A stretch of DNA of 64,000 nt from Ctenosaura bakeri (Eukaryota; Chordata; Lepidosauria; Squamata; Iguanidae): positions 124,001 through 188,000 of the forward strand of contig CAOLHI010000419.1 in the NCBI GenBank assembly GCA_948474755.1. Reading direction: 5' to 3'. Each line of letters begins with the position of its first letter. Position 1 is the first letter of the stretch. This document shows positions 11,291 through 22,273 of this stretch, one piece after another. Under the pieces are notes generated by a model, which was not told where the DNA came from, did not search any database, and was given only the letters and a program-made list of their open reading frames with translations. A program made the position numbers and the translations under genes.

Positions 11291-12330
11291 GCCTAATCAT
11301 CTTCTCACACTTTCAGTCCAGGAAGATGAGGAGGAAAAAGTGGCCTGAAGGAGCTTTCTATGATCGGGAGGGTGGTAACTTAGAAGATGTTAAACCTTCC
11401 CAAAGACTCAGTGCTATTCAATGTAAGCAGTTCTTCCAACTGACGGGTAAGTTCACCTCCCTGTTTTCACCTATCCCAGGTCGCACCACAGATCCTCAAC
11501 ACGTGGTAGCCGCAGATGACAGCAGGCCATCAGCAGAACAGCCACGAAGGGTGTCACCAACGGGCAAAGAGGCGATAGAGAGGGAGGTGAAAGAGATGTT
11601 GGAAAATGGGGATCATTCGCCCATCACGCAGTCCATGGGCATCTCCAGTTGTCCTCGTGCCAAAAAGGGCACGACGACATACGTTTCTGCGTGGACTTCG
11701 AAAACTGAACTCCGTGACACGCCCGGACATTATCCAATGCCCAGAGTGGATGAACTGTTGGAGAAATTGGGGCATGCTAAGTACTTATCCAGCCTCGATT
11801 TGACTAAGGGCTATTGGCAAATGGCCCTAGCAGAAGAGTCTAAGCATCGAACAGCATTCATCACTCACATGGGCCTGTTTGAGTTCAATGTACTTCCCTT
11901 TGGGCTACGCAATGCACCTGCAACTTTCCAGAGGTTGGTGGACTGTTTGCTAAGAGGGTGCGGGGACTTTGCTGTTGCCTATCTAGACGACATTGCAATC
12001 TTCTCAGACTCCTGGGAAGATCACCTGAAACACCTGGAGATTGTCTTCCAACGCATTAGTGATGCTGGGCTGACAGTCAAAGCAAAAAAGTGCCAGTTTG
12101 CACTGGACAGAGTGACCTACCTTGGCCATGAAGTGGGACAAGGGACTATCACTCCATTGCAAGCCAAAGTGGAATCTATTAATAGCTGGCCCATTCCTCG
12201 TTCCAGAAGCAGGTGCAGTCATTCCTTGGCCTAGCTGGGTACTACCGGAGATTTGTGCCCAACTACAGCCAAGTAGCTGCACCTCTAACAGATCTGACAG
12301 GTTCCAAGAAGCCTAAGATAGTGAAATGGA
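11291..12330 (+). pseudogene. Reverse transcriptase of the Gmr1-like element, frameshifted
   Basis: RT lies downstream of integrase. The main frame, 11284-12234, contains EREVKEMLE, then LDLTKGYWQM (motif A), FGLRNAPATFQRL and the catalytic YLDDIAIFS (YLDD at 11980-11991), then LGHEVGQG. The N-terminal block IRPSRSPWASPVVLVPK is in another frame (11606 on), RFCVDF in a third, and RKLNSVTRPD returns, so at least three shifts cluster at 11600-11720. Another shift near 12215 leads into QSFLGLAGYYRRFVPNYS. All diagnostic motifs survive but no single frame spans them. The family makes cDNA within cytoplasmic particles. Confidence 0.9.
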
Positions 12331-12794
12331 CAGCAGAGTGTCAAAAAGCCTTTACAGCCTTGAAGCAGGCCTTGATGGCAGATCCCTGCTCATGGCACCA
12401 GATTTTGACAAGCCGTTCATAGTGGCTACAGATGCTTCTGACAGAGGCATTGGAGCAGTTTACTACAAGAGGGTCCGATGGCATCTCTGCATCCCATTCT
12501 GTTCCTCAGTAAGAAGCTGTCTGCAAGGGAGTCCAATTGGTCCATTCCAGAGAAGGAATGCTATGCCATTGTGTATGCACTAGAGAAGCTGAGAGCATAT
12601 GTCTGGAGACGTCGCTTCATTCTCCAGACTGATCATGCTGCCCTCAGATGGCTCCATACGGTCCGGGGGGGTAACAAGAAGCTACTCCGATGGAGTCTGG
12701 CCCTACAAGACTTTATTTCGACATTCAACATGTGGCTGGAAGTTCCAATGTGGTTGCGGACTCCTTGTCACGCAGAGAACTGGAGGGAGGTTAA
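12331..12794 (+). pseudogene. RNase H of the Gmr1-like element, frameshifted
   Basis: The domain is spread over several frames. LLMAPDFDKPFIVATDASDRGIGAV supplies the first catalytic Asp (frame of 12326). ARESNWSIPEKECYAIVYALEKL supplies the Glu and TDHAALRWL the next Asp (12478-12728). A last shift near 12728 gives HVAGSSNVVADSLSRREL, the usual end of gypsy RNase H, and a TAA at 12792-12794. It would degrade RNA in the RNA/DNA hybrid. No integrase follows, as expected if integrase was already encoded upstream. Confidence 0.87.
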
Positions 12795-12944
12795 AAGGGA
12801 TGAGCTTTACATGTCTGTTATTGATAATATGGTTAACCTGTACTGTTGTGTGTTTGCATATATTCTCTGACTTTTCCTTCCTTAGGTCCCAGGATGAAAT
12901 CCCAGCCGGTGTGGCTCCAGCCGTCAGCTGTTTCCAGACCGTCT
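12795..12944 (+). other. Short 3' untranslated interval of the Gmr1-like element
   Basis: About 150 bases separate the pol stop from the polypurine tract. A pyrimidine-rich run ending in AG (about 12868-12886) looks like a splice acceptor, but no downstream protein such as Env is present. Confidence 0.5.
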
Positions 12945-12959
12945 GAGATTTGGGGGGCG
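12945..12959 (+). other. Polypurine tract
   Basis: A purine-rich GAGATTTGGGGGGCG directly abuts the 3' LTR start TGTGATA at 12960, the expected primer position for plus-strand DNA synthesis. The T run makes it an imperfect tract. Confidence 0.65.
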
Positions 12960-13843
12960 TGTGATAATGGGGCTTCCCATTATCTTGATTTAGCTAAAGG
13001 GGGACATTACCCTCTTCAGGTAAACCAAGGGTTAATAAGGTGTTGGGGATTAGATTACATCATAGGTCATGTGGGTCAGCATCATAAGTCATGTGGTCAG
13101 CATCATAGGTCATGTGGGTCAGCATCACAGGTCATAGGGTGAGAACTGACCAATCAAAAAGGAAAGAAGTGAGCATCTTCAAGATGCTTCCAGATGCTTC
13201 CAAGGAGAAGTTATAAAAACTTCTTGGAGGCCATGTGGCCGAGAGACAACAGAGAGATAACAAAGGGATAACAACCAAGGAGCCTCCTGGAGGGGGGTTC
13301 TGTGCCAGTAGCAGGCTGGAGGCCATAGGCCTCGCCTCCTGGCCCTTCCTTTTAGAACATCTAAGCCTGAGAACCATCTGTGAGTACTAGACTAAAGTTA
13401 TCTAGTCGCGTTAGGGACTTTTCTGTTATTTTGGAGGCTGGCTGATCTAAAGAATGTATCTGTGCTTTCATATCTGTTCTTTCTGTAACTAAGCGTGCCT
13501 GGGAAGAGGGAGCTTCCCATGTGTGGTAATTTGCCTTGTTTATTTACCTATCTTTAATAAATACTTTCTGTAAAAGACCCCGTTTCTCTCCTTCCCACGC
13601 CAAGCTGGGTAGACTGGGGGGACAAGGAAGATCCTTAAGCTTAGGGATGTATGTGGCTGGACAGGGTCCCGCTGTACTGTCCAAGGGTCCAGATAATTCA
13701 TAATTCAGCGGGTGGTGGCGGCGAAGATGAATTAATAGCTAAAAATCATAAAGGCTGGAATATACATCCCAGCAGCGCATGGTGTCATTTTCCAGCCTCA
13801 CACATGGTGGCGTATGGTGGGATGTGGAATTTCCAGTATCACA
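12960..13843 (+). repeat. 3' LTR of the Gmr1-like element
   Basis: This is an 884-bp copy of 6250-7134, ending TATCACA and followed by the target duplicate AACAA (13844-13848). Differences from the 5' LTR include A/C and two homopolymer length changes near 13155, T/C near 13240, T/G near 13297, an extra C near 13387, C/T near 13767 and G/T near 13818. The AATAAA signal is retained near 13557. Confidence 0.95.
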
Positions 13844-14059
13844 AACAAGCATTCAGGATTTCAAAGCATGTAGTCTGAACCCTGCCCTTTGTTCCAATGA
13901 TTTTGGCAGGGTGAAAGACTATTTGGAGGGGTCTTTTATTTATTTAGCTAAAACACTGTACCATCTCTTCTCATGCTCCATATGGTTTACAGGAGGAAAA
14001 AAACACACACAACCAGAATACATTGATATTCTACTGTAGCATGTTGAAAATAAACTCAC

Positions 14060-14165
14060 ATTTGGCTGTGCTGGCTAGGGCTGATGGGCACTGTAGTCCA
14101 ACAGCATCTGAAATACCACAAATTGCCTACTCCTGAAATCAACAACAACAACAATAACAACAAAG
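14060..14165. repeat. Short dispersed repeat with GTAGTCCAACA core and CAA-rich tail
   Basis: The segment GGCTAGGGCTGATGGGCACT followed by GTAGTCCAACAGCATCTG and a (CAA/ATAACAA)n tail is a widely seen reptile repeat motif; I cannot name its family securely. It is probably a SINE or LINE 3' fragment. Confidence 0.45.
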
Positions 14166-17100
14166 AATGGCTCTTTAAATGAAGAAAAAGAGTGAGCTAT
14201 TTGTTCAGTCAGTATCTGTTCTGCCATTTTTGATGGTGATGTATTAAGCAGGCTTCCTGTGTGATACAGTGCTAACCATCCCCTAGAGACACGGACAATG
14301 CACATATTTTGGAATCTTATATACTACGACTGATTGCTTTGTAGCCATCCCCATATCTACAGATATCTTCCTTTCCTTTCATTTTTTGCTAGTTCCCTGC
14401 TGTGAAAAATTAGGAAACAGCTCTGACAGTGTGCACAGATGAATTAATCCCTAAGGGAATGAATTTCAATATGTTTGTCAGGAGCCCCTAATAATGAGAT
14501 AGTTAATTTCAAGCTGAAAACATGCTGCTTGCCTTCGAAGCTGACAGTTTGTATTCTACTGTCATTCTCCCTCCATTCCTGCCTTCACAGAAATATTCAC
14601 ACTCAGACAGACATGCATGTGTGCGCGCGCACGCACACACTCGACATTGCTGGGTGACAGATTTACCATCTGTTGCAGGGTTAGAATTGCCTGAAGAGAC
14701 ATTAAGTAAACATACATACTAAAACAGCTGAGAGCAGGTTGCACTGGGGGTGCTGCTATTACTGTGTTCACAACTGCTGGCTTTCCTTGTCCCTTTTCCA
14801 AGGTAATCATGATCTGGAAGAGAAAACAAACAAACCAGTGTCATTTTTAGCATATCTCAGGACACTTCTCTTTATTATTTTCCCTACCCAATTGCCACTA
14901 CATTTAAGATTGTGCAGAGAAAGGGGCCTCATGGGCTATTGCTTCTATTGCCTACTCACACTGCTCATGTGCTGACTCTGGAGGGATGGGTGAGAATTTT
15001 GTTCACTTTTTGATTTTTTTTTAAAAAAGTTGCCACAGCTCACAGAATTCTTCATAAACAGGAAAGAACTTGAGAAAAATATCTGTGGAAGAAAACAAAA
15101 CTGAGTGATTCATCCAGCTAGGCAGAGGGACTTTGAAAGTTTAGCTCTTAAGAATCTGGCTTTGAATTGACAATGTATTTCACCATTTTTATGTAGCTGT
15201 GGGACATATTTCTGTAGTGGGCTGCCAAGGTCCTACATCAGGCTGGTAGAACACAAATCTCCTCTAGCATAATTACAGGAGCCAGCAGAAATAGCTTTGT
15301 CTGCTCCGCTCCCCATCCCACCCCATGCAATAACATCTCTTTGGCCAGTGATAGGCTATGAACACAGTCTCATTCTGCTTGCTTCTGAAGACGGAGGAAA
15401 ACCGAGCACTCACCGTTCCCCATGTACAGCTGCTCCTTCCTACCTTGATTCTCTAGAACAGACAAATTAAACCCAAGTGCATCCAGACAGGGAATGGAAA
15501 GAATAGCCTCCTCAATCATCTTTCTTTGTTTTTTCTCCAAGTCCTTGAACAGATTTGGGACTAGTCCTTCTCCCCCATCCTAGTTTCACCAATTTTTTCT
15601 GTCCCCTCTAGGCAGGTGGGAAGGCAGTAGCCCAGAGAGGAAGATTATTATGGGCTGTGTACTGATGGCTGGTACCCAGCAGTGACATCTGCATCATTGT
15701 AAACTGAAGAAGGCAGAAGTCAAAACATTGTGGTTATGTTATATTTTTTAAGTCCTATTTGTTAATCACTTCAATAAATATATAAATTAGAGTAATATTC
15801 ATTTTCTTTCTCTTGCAATATTTCACAGATAGATATTTTACTGATCAGCATATTTGGACATCTTGAGGGATCATGTGTTTCTTTACTTTTGAGTAAAATA
15901 TATTCCTGTTTTGGCCAGGAAAACAAATCTTCAAGAGAGGGTGAAGTAGGAAAAAAAAAGTAAACTAAAAGGAAGACCAGTTTTGAAACCATCATTGTAA
16001 GCGACAGTTAGGATTCTTTAGCCACATTTTGTAGCAATGTGAAGTTCTTCTGTCCGGTGTCTCAGCTACTCCATTCCAACCTCCTTTCCACGTTTCAAGC
16101 ATTATTTACCCACAGAACTTGCTGAATCTTTACTAGTGGGTTGAAACAGGAGATGGACACAATTGTGTCTGTTCTTGGCTACAATACAATCTTCAATGTT
16201 TTCAATAATTTCTTTTGGGCAAATTTCACTGCTGATCCTGTGACAGATAATTTTTTTTTTTTTTTTTTTGCAGTATGACCCAGGAATTCAACTTACCTAG
16301 GTCAAGCTGTCAGTTCTTATCCTTTCTCAGGGAGGACTAACTAGGCAGTATATATATATATTTTTGTGGGAGGGGGCAGTTCTCTCAACTCTTTTACATA
16401 ATATATTTTTATTTCTCTGCAAAGTTTTGAGCTCTCCCTGGGTTTATAGTACTCTTTGTCTGTACCTGGGTGGTTTTAATTTGGCTGCATTTCCATAAAA
16501 TTGAATCAGAAAAATAGGAAATGATATTTTCTTGTTTTATCCTTAGAATGGCTTGTAGAAATGTCATGGTTTCTATTGAGCTTCTTCTGCTGAAGAAAGG
16601 AGAAGTGTTTTCAGTACTTACAGAATTTCCAGGGTGGCAGCATGATTCCTAAGGAGTTTAATAAATTCTTGTTTTCAGAACATTTCAGTACATTAAAATA
16701 TAATTAGTATTATCAAATTATGCCTGACAGAGTGATGATACCTTGAAGGGGTTTCCTGCAGAATGCATGGGTGTTGCCTGTAAGGCAACCTTTAATTTGT
16801 CAATTGCTCCAATAACTAAGCTACATGGCAACTTCTCATACTACTTTTTAATCAAGGAAAAGCAGCACAGAAAGTTGTGTGTCTGCGAATCCTCTTATTC
16901 AGCCTGTAGTATTTAAACGCAACAAGATCCCAAAGTGCCAAAGAGGACTTTCTGTTTATTCTTAATGATGAGTCGGAGTATATCCACAACTGCAGTAGGC
17001 ACATGGAAGCTTTGTCCTAAGGTCTGCACAGCCTATGAATTCTTCCAGATTTTGTTTCACTGGTGAAAACAAAAGTATTATTAAGAACCTGAGGGATTTA

Positions 17101-17538
17101 CTACATAAATGTACCCAAAGGCCATGGGCATACGAAGCTGCCCAAGCTATGAATACCAGATCCCTAAGTTATTCTACAAGTTACTTTACAAAATCTCCCA
17201 CATTTCAAAAGTGATTTACTCTATCATTCTGGGGGCTCATGTTAGAAAAATACAAACAAAAATTCTTCCTGGGCATGTGGCCAAAATTTGTTTCAGTAAC
17301 ACTAGATCTGATGTTCTGTTTAGCATAGGAGAAGGGAGGGAGGGAGGGAGATGGAAGGAAGCTTTTGGTAATTGCACTTCCATCTACCATTGACTAGTCA
17401 AGTTTTAAGCCTCTGCAAGGTCAAAGGAGCAACATTCACGGCAGCTGATGAATCCAGGGTATGTGAGAGTTCCTGGCAGTTTCTAACAAGGTGTGTGCAA
17501 AGTCCTAGTCTCAGCTGGAATGAGAAGATCTCCAAGGA
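14166..17538. other. Unique-looking, no gene
   Basis: This 3.4-kb AT-rich stretch has only short, motif-free frames. It includes an alternating GCGCGC/ACACAC run near 14620-14640, a 19-base T run near 16252-16270, and an AT dinucleotide run near 16350. I see no TIRs, LINE motifs or RNA gene. Confidence 0.45.
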
Positions 17539-17762
17539 ACCCTTTTACATAGTACACAGTTGTAGAACTAAAATTCCACTTGACTGCATGGCAAAATCCT
17601 ATGGAATCTTGGGGTTTGTAGTATGGTGAGGCATTAGAGGAGTTCTTGGGCTGAGAATTCTAAATACCCCTACCTAAACAGGAAATCCCAAGAATCCCTA
17701 AGATGTTCCCATAGCAGTTAAAGAGGAACCAAAGCATTCTAACTGTGCAGTGTAAAAGGGTC
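17539..17762. mobile_element. Palindromic MITE, family B
   Basis: The termini are inverted copies (ACCCTTTTACAT..GTACACAG at the left, CTGTGCAGTGTAAAAGGGT at the right). The interior carries the AATCCTATGGAATCTTGGGG / CCCAAGAATCCC inverted segments seen in other MITEs here. A second copy with the same internal blocks, including CATGGCA-type and CAGTTAAAG motifs, lies at 55750-55973. It is non-autonomous, without coding capacity. Confidence 0.6.
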
Positions 17763-19127
17763 TCAGGTTATCACTACAATTACCCCTGTATGTCCTCAGC
17801 CAGATCACAGAGCTGTATCTGTTCTTCAGTTGTCTAAGATTTGATAGAAATGAAATAATTAATTCAACACATTGTGAACCTGATTGAATATAGGTGAGAC
17901 TCTATCTATGGGCTTATACTGTGGCAGTGATGTCAGTGAAGAAATCTCTGCCACCACTGTATCCACACCAAATCAGCCAACACAGCTGTTCCAGGTGATT
18001 AATGCTCTTCTTTGCAGGAGACTGGAAGATCATTCAGGGCCCTTGAAGTCCTCCTGTGACCTATTTGCTCTACATTTTGTGCATAAAATTGCTCACATCT
18101 ATAGTAGATTGTTAGGTTTAGAAGACAGAGATGGATGTAGCTGACTAAGCATTTCCTCATGCACCAATATTTTTCAGTGTTTATCTCCTGAGAGTATGAA
18201 CAAACTATTGGACATTTTGCTCTGGTACCAGTCCTATGGATCTATATCTATGGATCTATATCCTACATACTACCGTCCATTTTCTATGTCCATCGTGCTA
18301 TGGATCTATATGCAGTCTGCCAACAAAAGCTGCCAGAGCAGGCCTGAGGACTTGAATCTCAGAAGTACAATGCAGTACTTAATGCTTATAAAGACAGTTG
18401 TAAGAATGTATATACTGGCCATGCATATTGGATAGTGGCAAGAGGTCTTTCCTTCCCTGAATGTAAGACTTACTGTTGTTTTGTACATGTACATGTCTCT
18501 GATTTGTAGAAAAAATGCTGAAACAGGATATCTTTATTGCACAATAATTCATTCACCTAACATTAATATTTCCAGGAGGATAGTGCTCAGATCCCACTAA
18601 TGTAGTTTCCTGGGCTTTTCTCAAGATCAGAAACAGGAACAGTTTATTTTACTGACTGGATCATAGCATTAAGGATACAGAAGAAATATGGATGGACAGC
18701 AACAAATTTTAAAATCAGGATTTCTGTTGAGGCTCTGCTGCTCTCTCTCAAGCTCTAATCACTTGCCCTTACTCTCTTCTATTCTTAACGTAATAACCCT
18801 TTTCTCTCACCATTGTCTCCCATCTCCCTGGTAACCAGTCCCATTGACTCCACTTACACCCTCTTGTTTCCAGCCTTGCCATGTAAGTTTCTCTGAAGGC
18901 CATAAAGGTTTTCACTGAGCATGCTAGAGGGTACAGTGGGTCAAAAGAATTCATATTTTTACTAAAAACTGCACATTCTTGTATGCTTGAATTAAAGAAA
19001 ATATGTATGTGCACTTGTGCAAATACACACAGAGAGTTGCAAGCTTTCATTTTTGTTTCAAGTGCTGTTCCAAAGCAAGCTGATTCTACTAAAAAACAGA
19101 GCTTGGAAAGTGTAGGTCATAGTCCTG

Positions 19128-19132
<5 letters not shown>
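17763..19132. other. No gene; short degenerate repeat
   Basis: CTATGGATCTATAT recurs three times in diverged form between about 18235 and 18310. Otherwise nothing is recognisable; open frames here lack motifs. Confidence 0.45.
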
Positions 19133-19203
<71 letters not shown>

Positions 19204-19340
19204 TTATTTATTTGTATCCTGCCTCTCCATATGGATCGAGGCGGCGAACAACTTACAAATAGCATGTATTTCGATACATTTCTATACATTTCAATTTATC
19301 AAAGGCAATAGACCTCTTCTGCTTTGGAGGTGAAATTATA
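19133..19340 (-). mobile_element. L2-type LINE 3' tail with (AAT)n microsatellite
   Basis: A run of about 23 ATT units (19134-19203) is followed by TTATTTGTATCCTGCCTCTC and GAGGCGGCGAAC. Read on the minus strand this is the GCCGCCT...GGCAGGATACAAATAAAT end of L2-like LINEs followed by its simple-repeat tail. The microsatellite probably grew from that tail. Only the 3' extremity is present. The poly-Ile/Leu frames across it are artefacts. Confidence 0.65.
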
Positions 19341-20105
19341 TAAACCTAATACCAGGACCCTAACTGCAATGCTGTTAAAAATCTAAAAGCGACATCTTTT
19401 TCAATGATATCAACTCAGATATAATCTGGTACAATGCAGAGGGAGATATGAACATGTTCCATTAAAAAAAAAAATATTCCAGACATTTTTTTCTTGCCAT
19501 ATTCTACAAATTCAAATACTGCACTTCTACCTGTAAAGTAAAGTTCCTGTGATAATTATTGTGGAAGATGTCAGTGTAGCGTGAGGGAGCTCCTCAGAGC
19601 ATGTGCAGAGTGCTGACAGGGCAGCAATGTCCAGCTGCAACCAAGCAGCTCCAGGCAGGCTAAAAAAGTTCTGTAGACTCAAAGAGATAAGACTCAGGGC
19701 TATTTATTTAGCAAAGCACACTGAAATAAAACTTAGGGCTTTTGGCCGCATACCAAGAAGCAATAAGCAAGACAGGAACATAAATCAGCATGGAAAAAAC
19801 AGCCGGGCAGTATGTCTGGATACATTCCATAAATTAGTCCTTAAAGCAGCATGATCACTAGGAAGTGACCTAAATGGTGAATGGTAGTGCCATACCTAAG
19901 CCTTTTTAAGGGCTTAATCACACCCTAGACCCTATTGGGTGACCCAATTACATTTACAGCATGCAACCTCCTCATGTTGGTGCTCAGTGATGAGGCAAGA
20001 TGAGGCTAGCCAAAACATTCTTTGCAGCTGTACTAAAGGTCACATCACTTCACTCCTGCTGTCCACTTAGAAAAACCTTTTCTGCATTCACATTGAAAGC
20101 CTAGA
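19341..20105 (-). other. Unassigned; possible degraded LTR on the minus strand
   Basis: On the minus strand a TATA-like TTAAAAAGG (near 19903) precedes an AATAAATAG signal (near 19700), and a TGTGGAAG terminus lies near 19559. That layout resembles a solo LTR of about 0.4-0.5 kb, but I could not find matching termini or a TSD, so this is tentative. Confidence 0.22.
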
Positions 20106-20402
20106 CAGAAAACACCTCTTTATTGTTAACTCCCATCAAGGTGACTTCAACTTATGGCTGCCCTATGAATGAGAGACCTGTAAGTCAATAGCCCTGCTCA
20201 TTTCTCGCAGACTCAGAGCCACGGCTTTCTTGATTGAGTCCCTCCACCTGTAATGGGGTCCCCCTCTTTTCCTACTACCTTCCGCTTTGCCAAGCATTAT
20301 TGTCTTCTCCAGAAAGTCATGTTTTTTCATGATATGTCCAAAGTACAACAGTCTCAGTTTAGTCATCTTGGCTTTTAGGAGAATTCAGTCTTGATTTGCT
20401 CT

Positions 20403-20589
20403 GCTGTTGTTGTGTGCCATCAGGTCATTTTCCTACTTAGGCAAACCTATCATGAGGTTTTCTGGAGCTGAGATTTTGTGATGTGCTCAAGGTCACCCAC
20501 TGGGTTTCCATGGTCAAGCAGGAAATTGCACCCTGATCTCCAGGATTGTAGCCTAACATTCAAACCACTAAACCGCACTGGATCTCCTA
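20403..20589 (-). mobile_element. Sauria-type tRNA-derived SINE with 9-bp TSD
   Basis: On the minus strand a tRNA-like head (box-B-like region around 20520-20580) is followed by CCATGGAAACCCAGTGGGTG, CTTGAGCACATCAC and a tail ending GATGGCACACAACAACAGCA. ATTTGCTCT flanks it on both sides (20394-20402 and 20590-20598), a clear LINE-mediated target duplication inside the BovB copy. The tail matches the partner BovB 3' end type. Confidence 0.82.
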
Positions 20590-20601
20590 ATTTGCTCTAG
20601 G

Positions 20602-20809
20602 TGACACAGTAGTTAAATGCTGGTACTGCAACCACAAGGTTGTGAGTTCAATCCTGCTGAGCTCCAGGTTGACTCAGCCTTTCAACTTTTCACAGGTAGG
20701 TAAAATGAGTAAATGAGTAAAATGTTAGGGGCAATTAGCTAACACATTGTAAACTGCTTAGAGAGCACTTAGCTGATAAGCAGTATAAAAATACTATTGC
20801 TAGGATCCA
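20602..20809 (+). mobile_element. Second tRNA-derived SINE (different family) inside BovB
   Basis: The head GTGACACAGTAGTTAAATGC and a good box-B-like GGTTGTGAGTTCAATCC identify a polymerase III promoter. The body includes TTGACTCAGCC, GGGGCAATTAGCT and ACATTGTAAACTGCTTAGAG, ending GATAAGCAGTATAAAAATAC. CTAGG occurs on both sides (20597-20601 and 20810-20814). The family is one common in squamate genomes but I do not assign a name. Confidence 0.75.
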
Positions 20810-21125
20810 TTCATTTGTCTTTTTGGCCGTCCAGGGTATCTGCAGAACTCTCCTCCAGCACTACATTTCAAATGAGTTGATTTACTTCCTATCAGTCTTC
20901 ACTGTCCAACTTTCATAACCATATGTAGACTTGGAAAATACGATGGCATGGACAATCCTAACTTTAATATTGATTGAGGATCTTGCTAGTTCCTTCATAG
21001 CTGTCCTTCCAAGTCCTAGCCTTCTGATTTCTTGACTGTAGTCTCCATTCTGATTAACAGCTGAGCCAAGATGTGGCAGATCTGGAACTATTTCAATGTC
21101 TTCATTGTCTACTTTAAGGTTATGT

Positions 21126-22268
21126 AAATCGTAGCGGTGTGAATAATCTTGTGTGATGGCCCTGTGAGAATATTACTGTACTACTTCTTATCTCTGACAC
21201 TGCCTGACCTAAAAAGAGATCCCATGGTAACAACCTTTCCACAGGGAGAAGCAAGGAAAAAACAACACTTAGTATTGCTCCCAAAGCCAGTAGAACAACA
21301 ACACCCAAATCAAACAGCCTCTAAAGGCATCCAGCTTACATCACCTGCTAGCAAGCTTTCACTGAACAAGATAGCATCTTAGATAGAATGGGAAGAAAGG
21401 GGTTGCGTGCCTGCACGTAGACACTCCTCCTCAAGAAACCCCTCAACCAAAACCTGGGGGTTTTGTTTTCTGTGGCAGAGTGCTTGTGAAGGCTCTTCTT
21501 TTCTCCCTCCTTCAGTGAATGTTACCCCTAGAATGGAACAACATATCCCTGCAATGCTTCCTTTCATATCTCCCTGCAAACTATGTGTGCCCGAGAGAGG
21601 TTTTATGAAGATAAAACAGTCAAGTGTATGCACACATTGAGCAATCACTGCTTTTTCTACCCTTTGTTTCCAGGCACATACTGAGCCCATCTCCCTGCTT
21701 TCCATCAAGGGGAGTGGGAAGACAAACCAGGATGTGGCACAAGTACAAAAGTATATTTTCCTTCATAATGAAGGAAATGTACCCACTTAAGGAAACACAA
21801 AAGAAAACAATGCAGGAAATCTGAAAAGCTCAGTATTTCCAACCTCAACAAGGTGCTGCATACAATAAGAATCTCCTTTCTTCCTCACCCCTGTAGCATT
21901 TCACCTCTTTACCGACTTTTCCTTTCCCTCTGTTGGCAGAGAGGTGGAAATCACCTGGAGACAAAATTCCCTCTCCTTGCTACGAAGTAAACAGATCTAT
22001 TATATTTCACATTTGCATGTGTATAAAGCACACAATAACAAATTTCTTCACTTAGAAGTAAAGAGTCACAGAGTTGTTGACGGGCGAGGGGACTCTCGTC
22101 CTTGTAAGTATTCCTCTGGCTTCCATCCCAAATCCATAGCGGAATAAACCTCCATAGAAGTCAGTAGTCTTCACTTTGGAGAAAATGTGCTATGGGATTG
22201 ATGTGGAATGATGGCTTTAGTCCCATTCCGAGGTGATTCAGACACAAAGAAACAGAGTGTGTGTTATA
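21126..22268. other. No gene recognised
   Basis: Open frames on both strands at 21120-21708 lack recognisable motifs or splice context. No TIRs or LINE signatures were seen. Confidence 0.4.
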
Positions 22269-22273
22269 CCTTA

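Larger units (their letters stand above)
6250..13843 (+). mobile_element. Full-length Ty3/gypsy retrotransposon with Gmr1-like domain order (PR-IN-RT-RNase H)
   Basis: Two direct 885/884-bp LTRs (6250-7134 and 12960-13843) begin TGTGATA and end TATCACA, an exact 7-bp terminal inversion. They are flanked by identical 5-bp AACAA duplications (6245-6249 and 13844-13848). Between them lie a tRNA-Leu-type primer site, an 0.8-kb leader, gag with a CCHC knuckle, protease, integrase, reverse transcriptase, RNase H and a G-rich polypurine tract. Integrase precedes RT, unlike most Ty3/gypsy elements; Gmr1-like elements share this order. Because both LTRs and the TSD are intact, the order is native and not a rearrangement. 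I count eight LTR differences (five substitutions, three indels), so insertion looks recent, yet gag and pol carry about fifteen frame changes. No env was seen. Confidence 0.93.
20106..21125 (-). mobile_element. BovB (RTE) LINE 3' portion, split by two SINEs
   Basis: The minus strand encodes the C-terminal part of a BovB ORF2. The frame at 20163-20366 reads LRLLYFGHIMKKHDFLEKTIMLGKAEGSRKRGG, the characteristic end of BovB proteins. Upstream (20815-21125) degraded translation gives NQNGDYSQEIRRLGLGR and SINIKVRIVHAIV, the thumb region. The two halves are separated by insertions at 20403-20589 and 20602-20809. BovB provides the retrotransposition machinery used by Sauria-type SINEs, so the host element and its parasites are found together. 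Stops and indels make it inactive. Confidence 0.82.

Noticed and set aside
10266..11348. Reading the whole 360-codon frame as intact integrase
   Set aside because: Residues encoded by about 10990-11135 make sense only in another frame, so the open frame there is fortuitous.
12846..13142. Possible env-like small protein after pol
   Set aside because: The frame runs into the LTR and repeats the 5' LTR frame at 6196-6432; no signal peptide or transmembrane pattern is seen.
19089..19333. Poly-Leu/poly-Ile open frames
   Set aside because: They are translations of an (ATT)n microsatellite.
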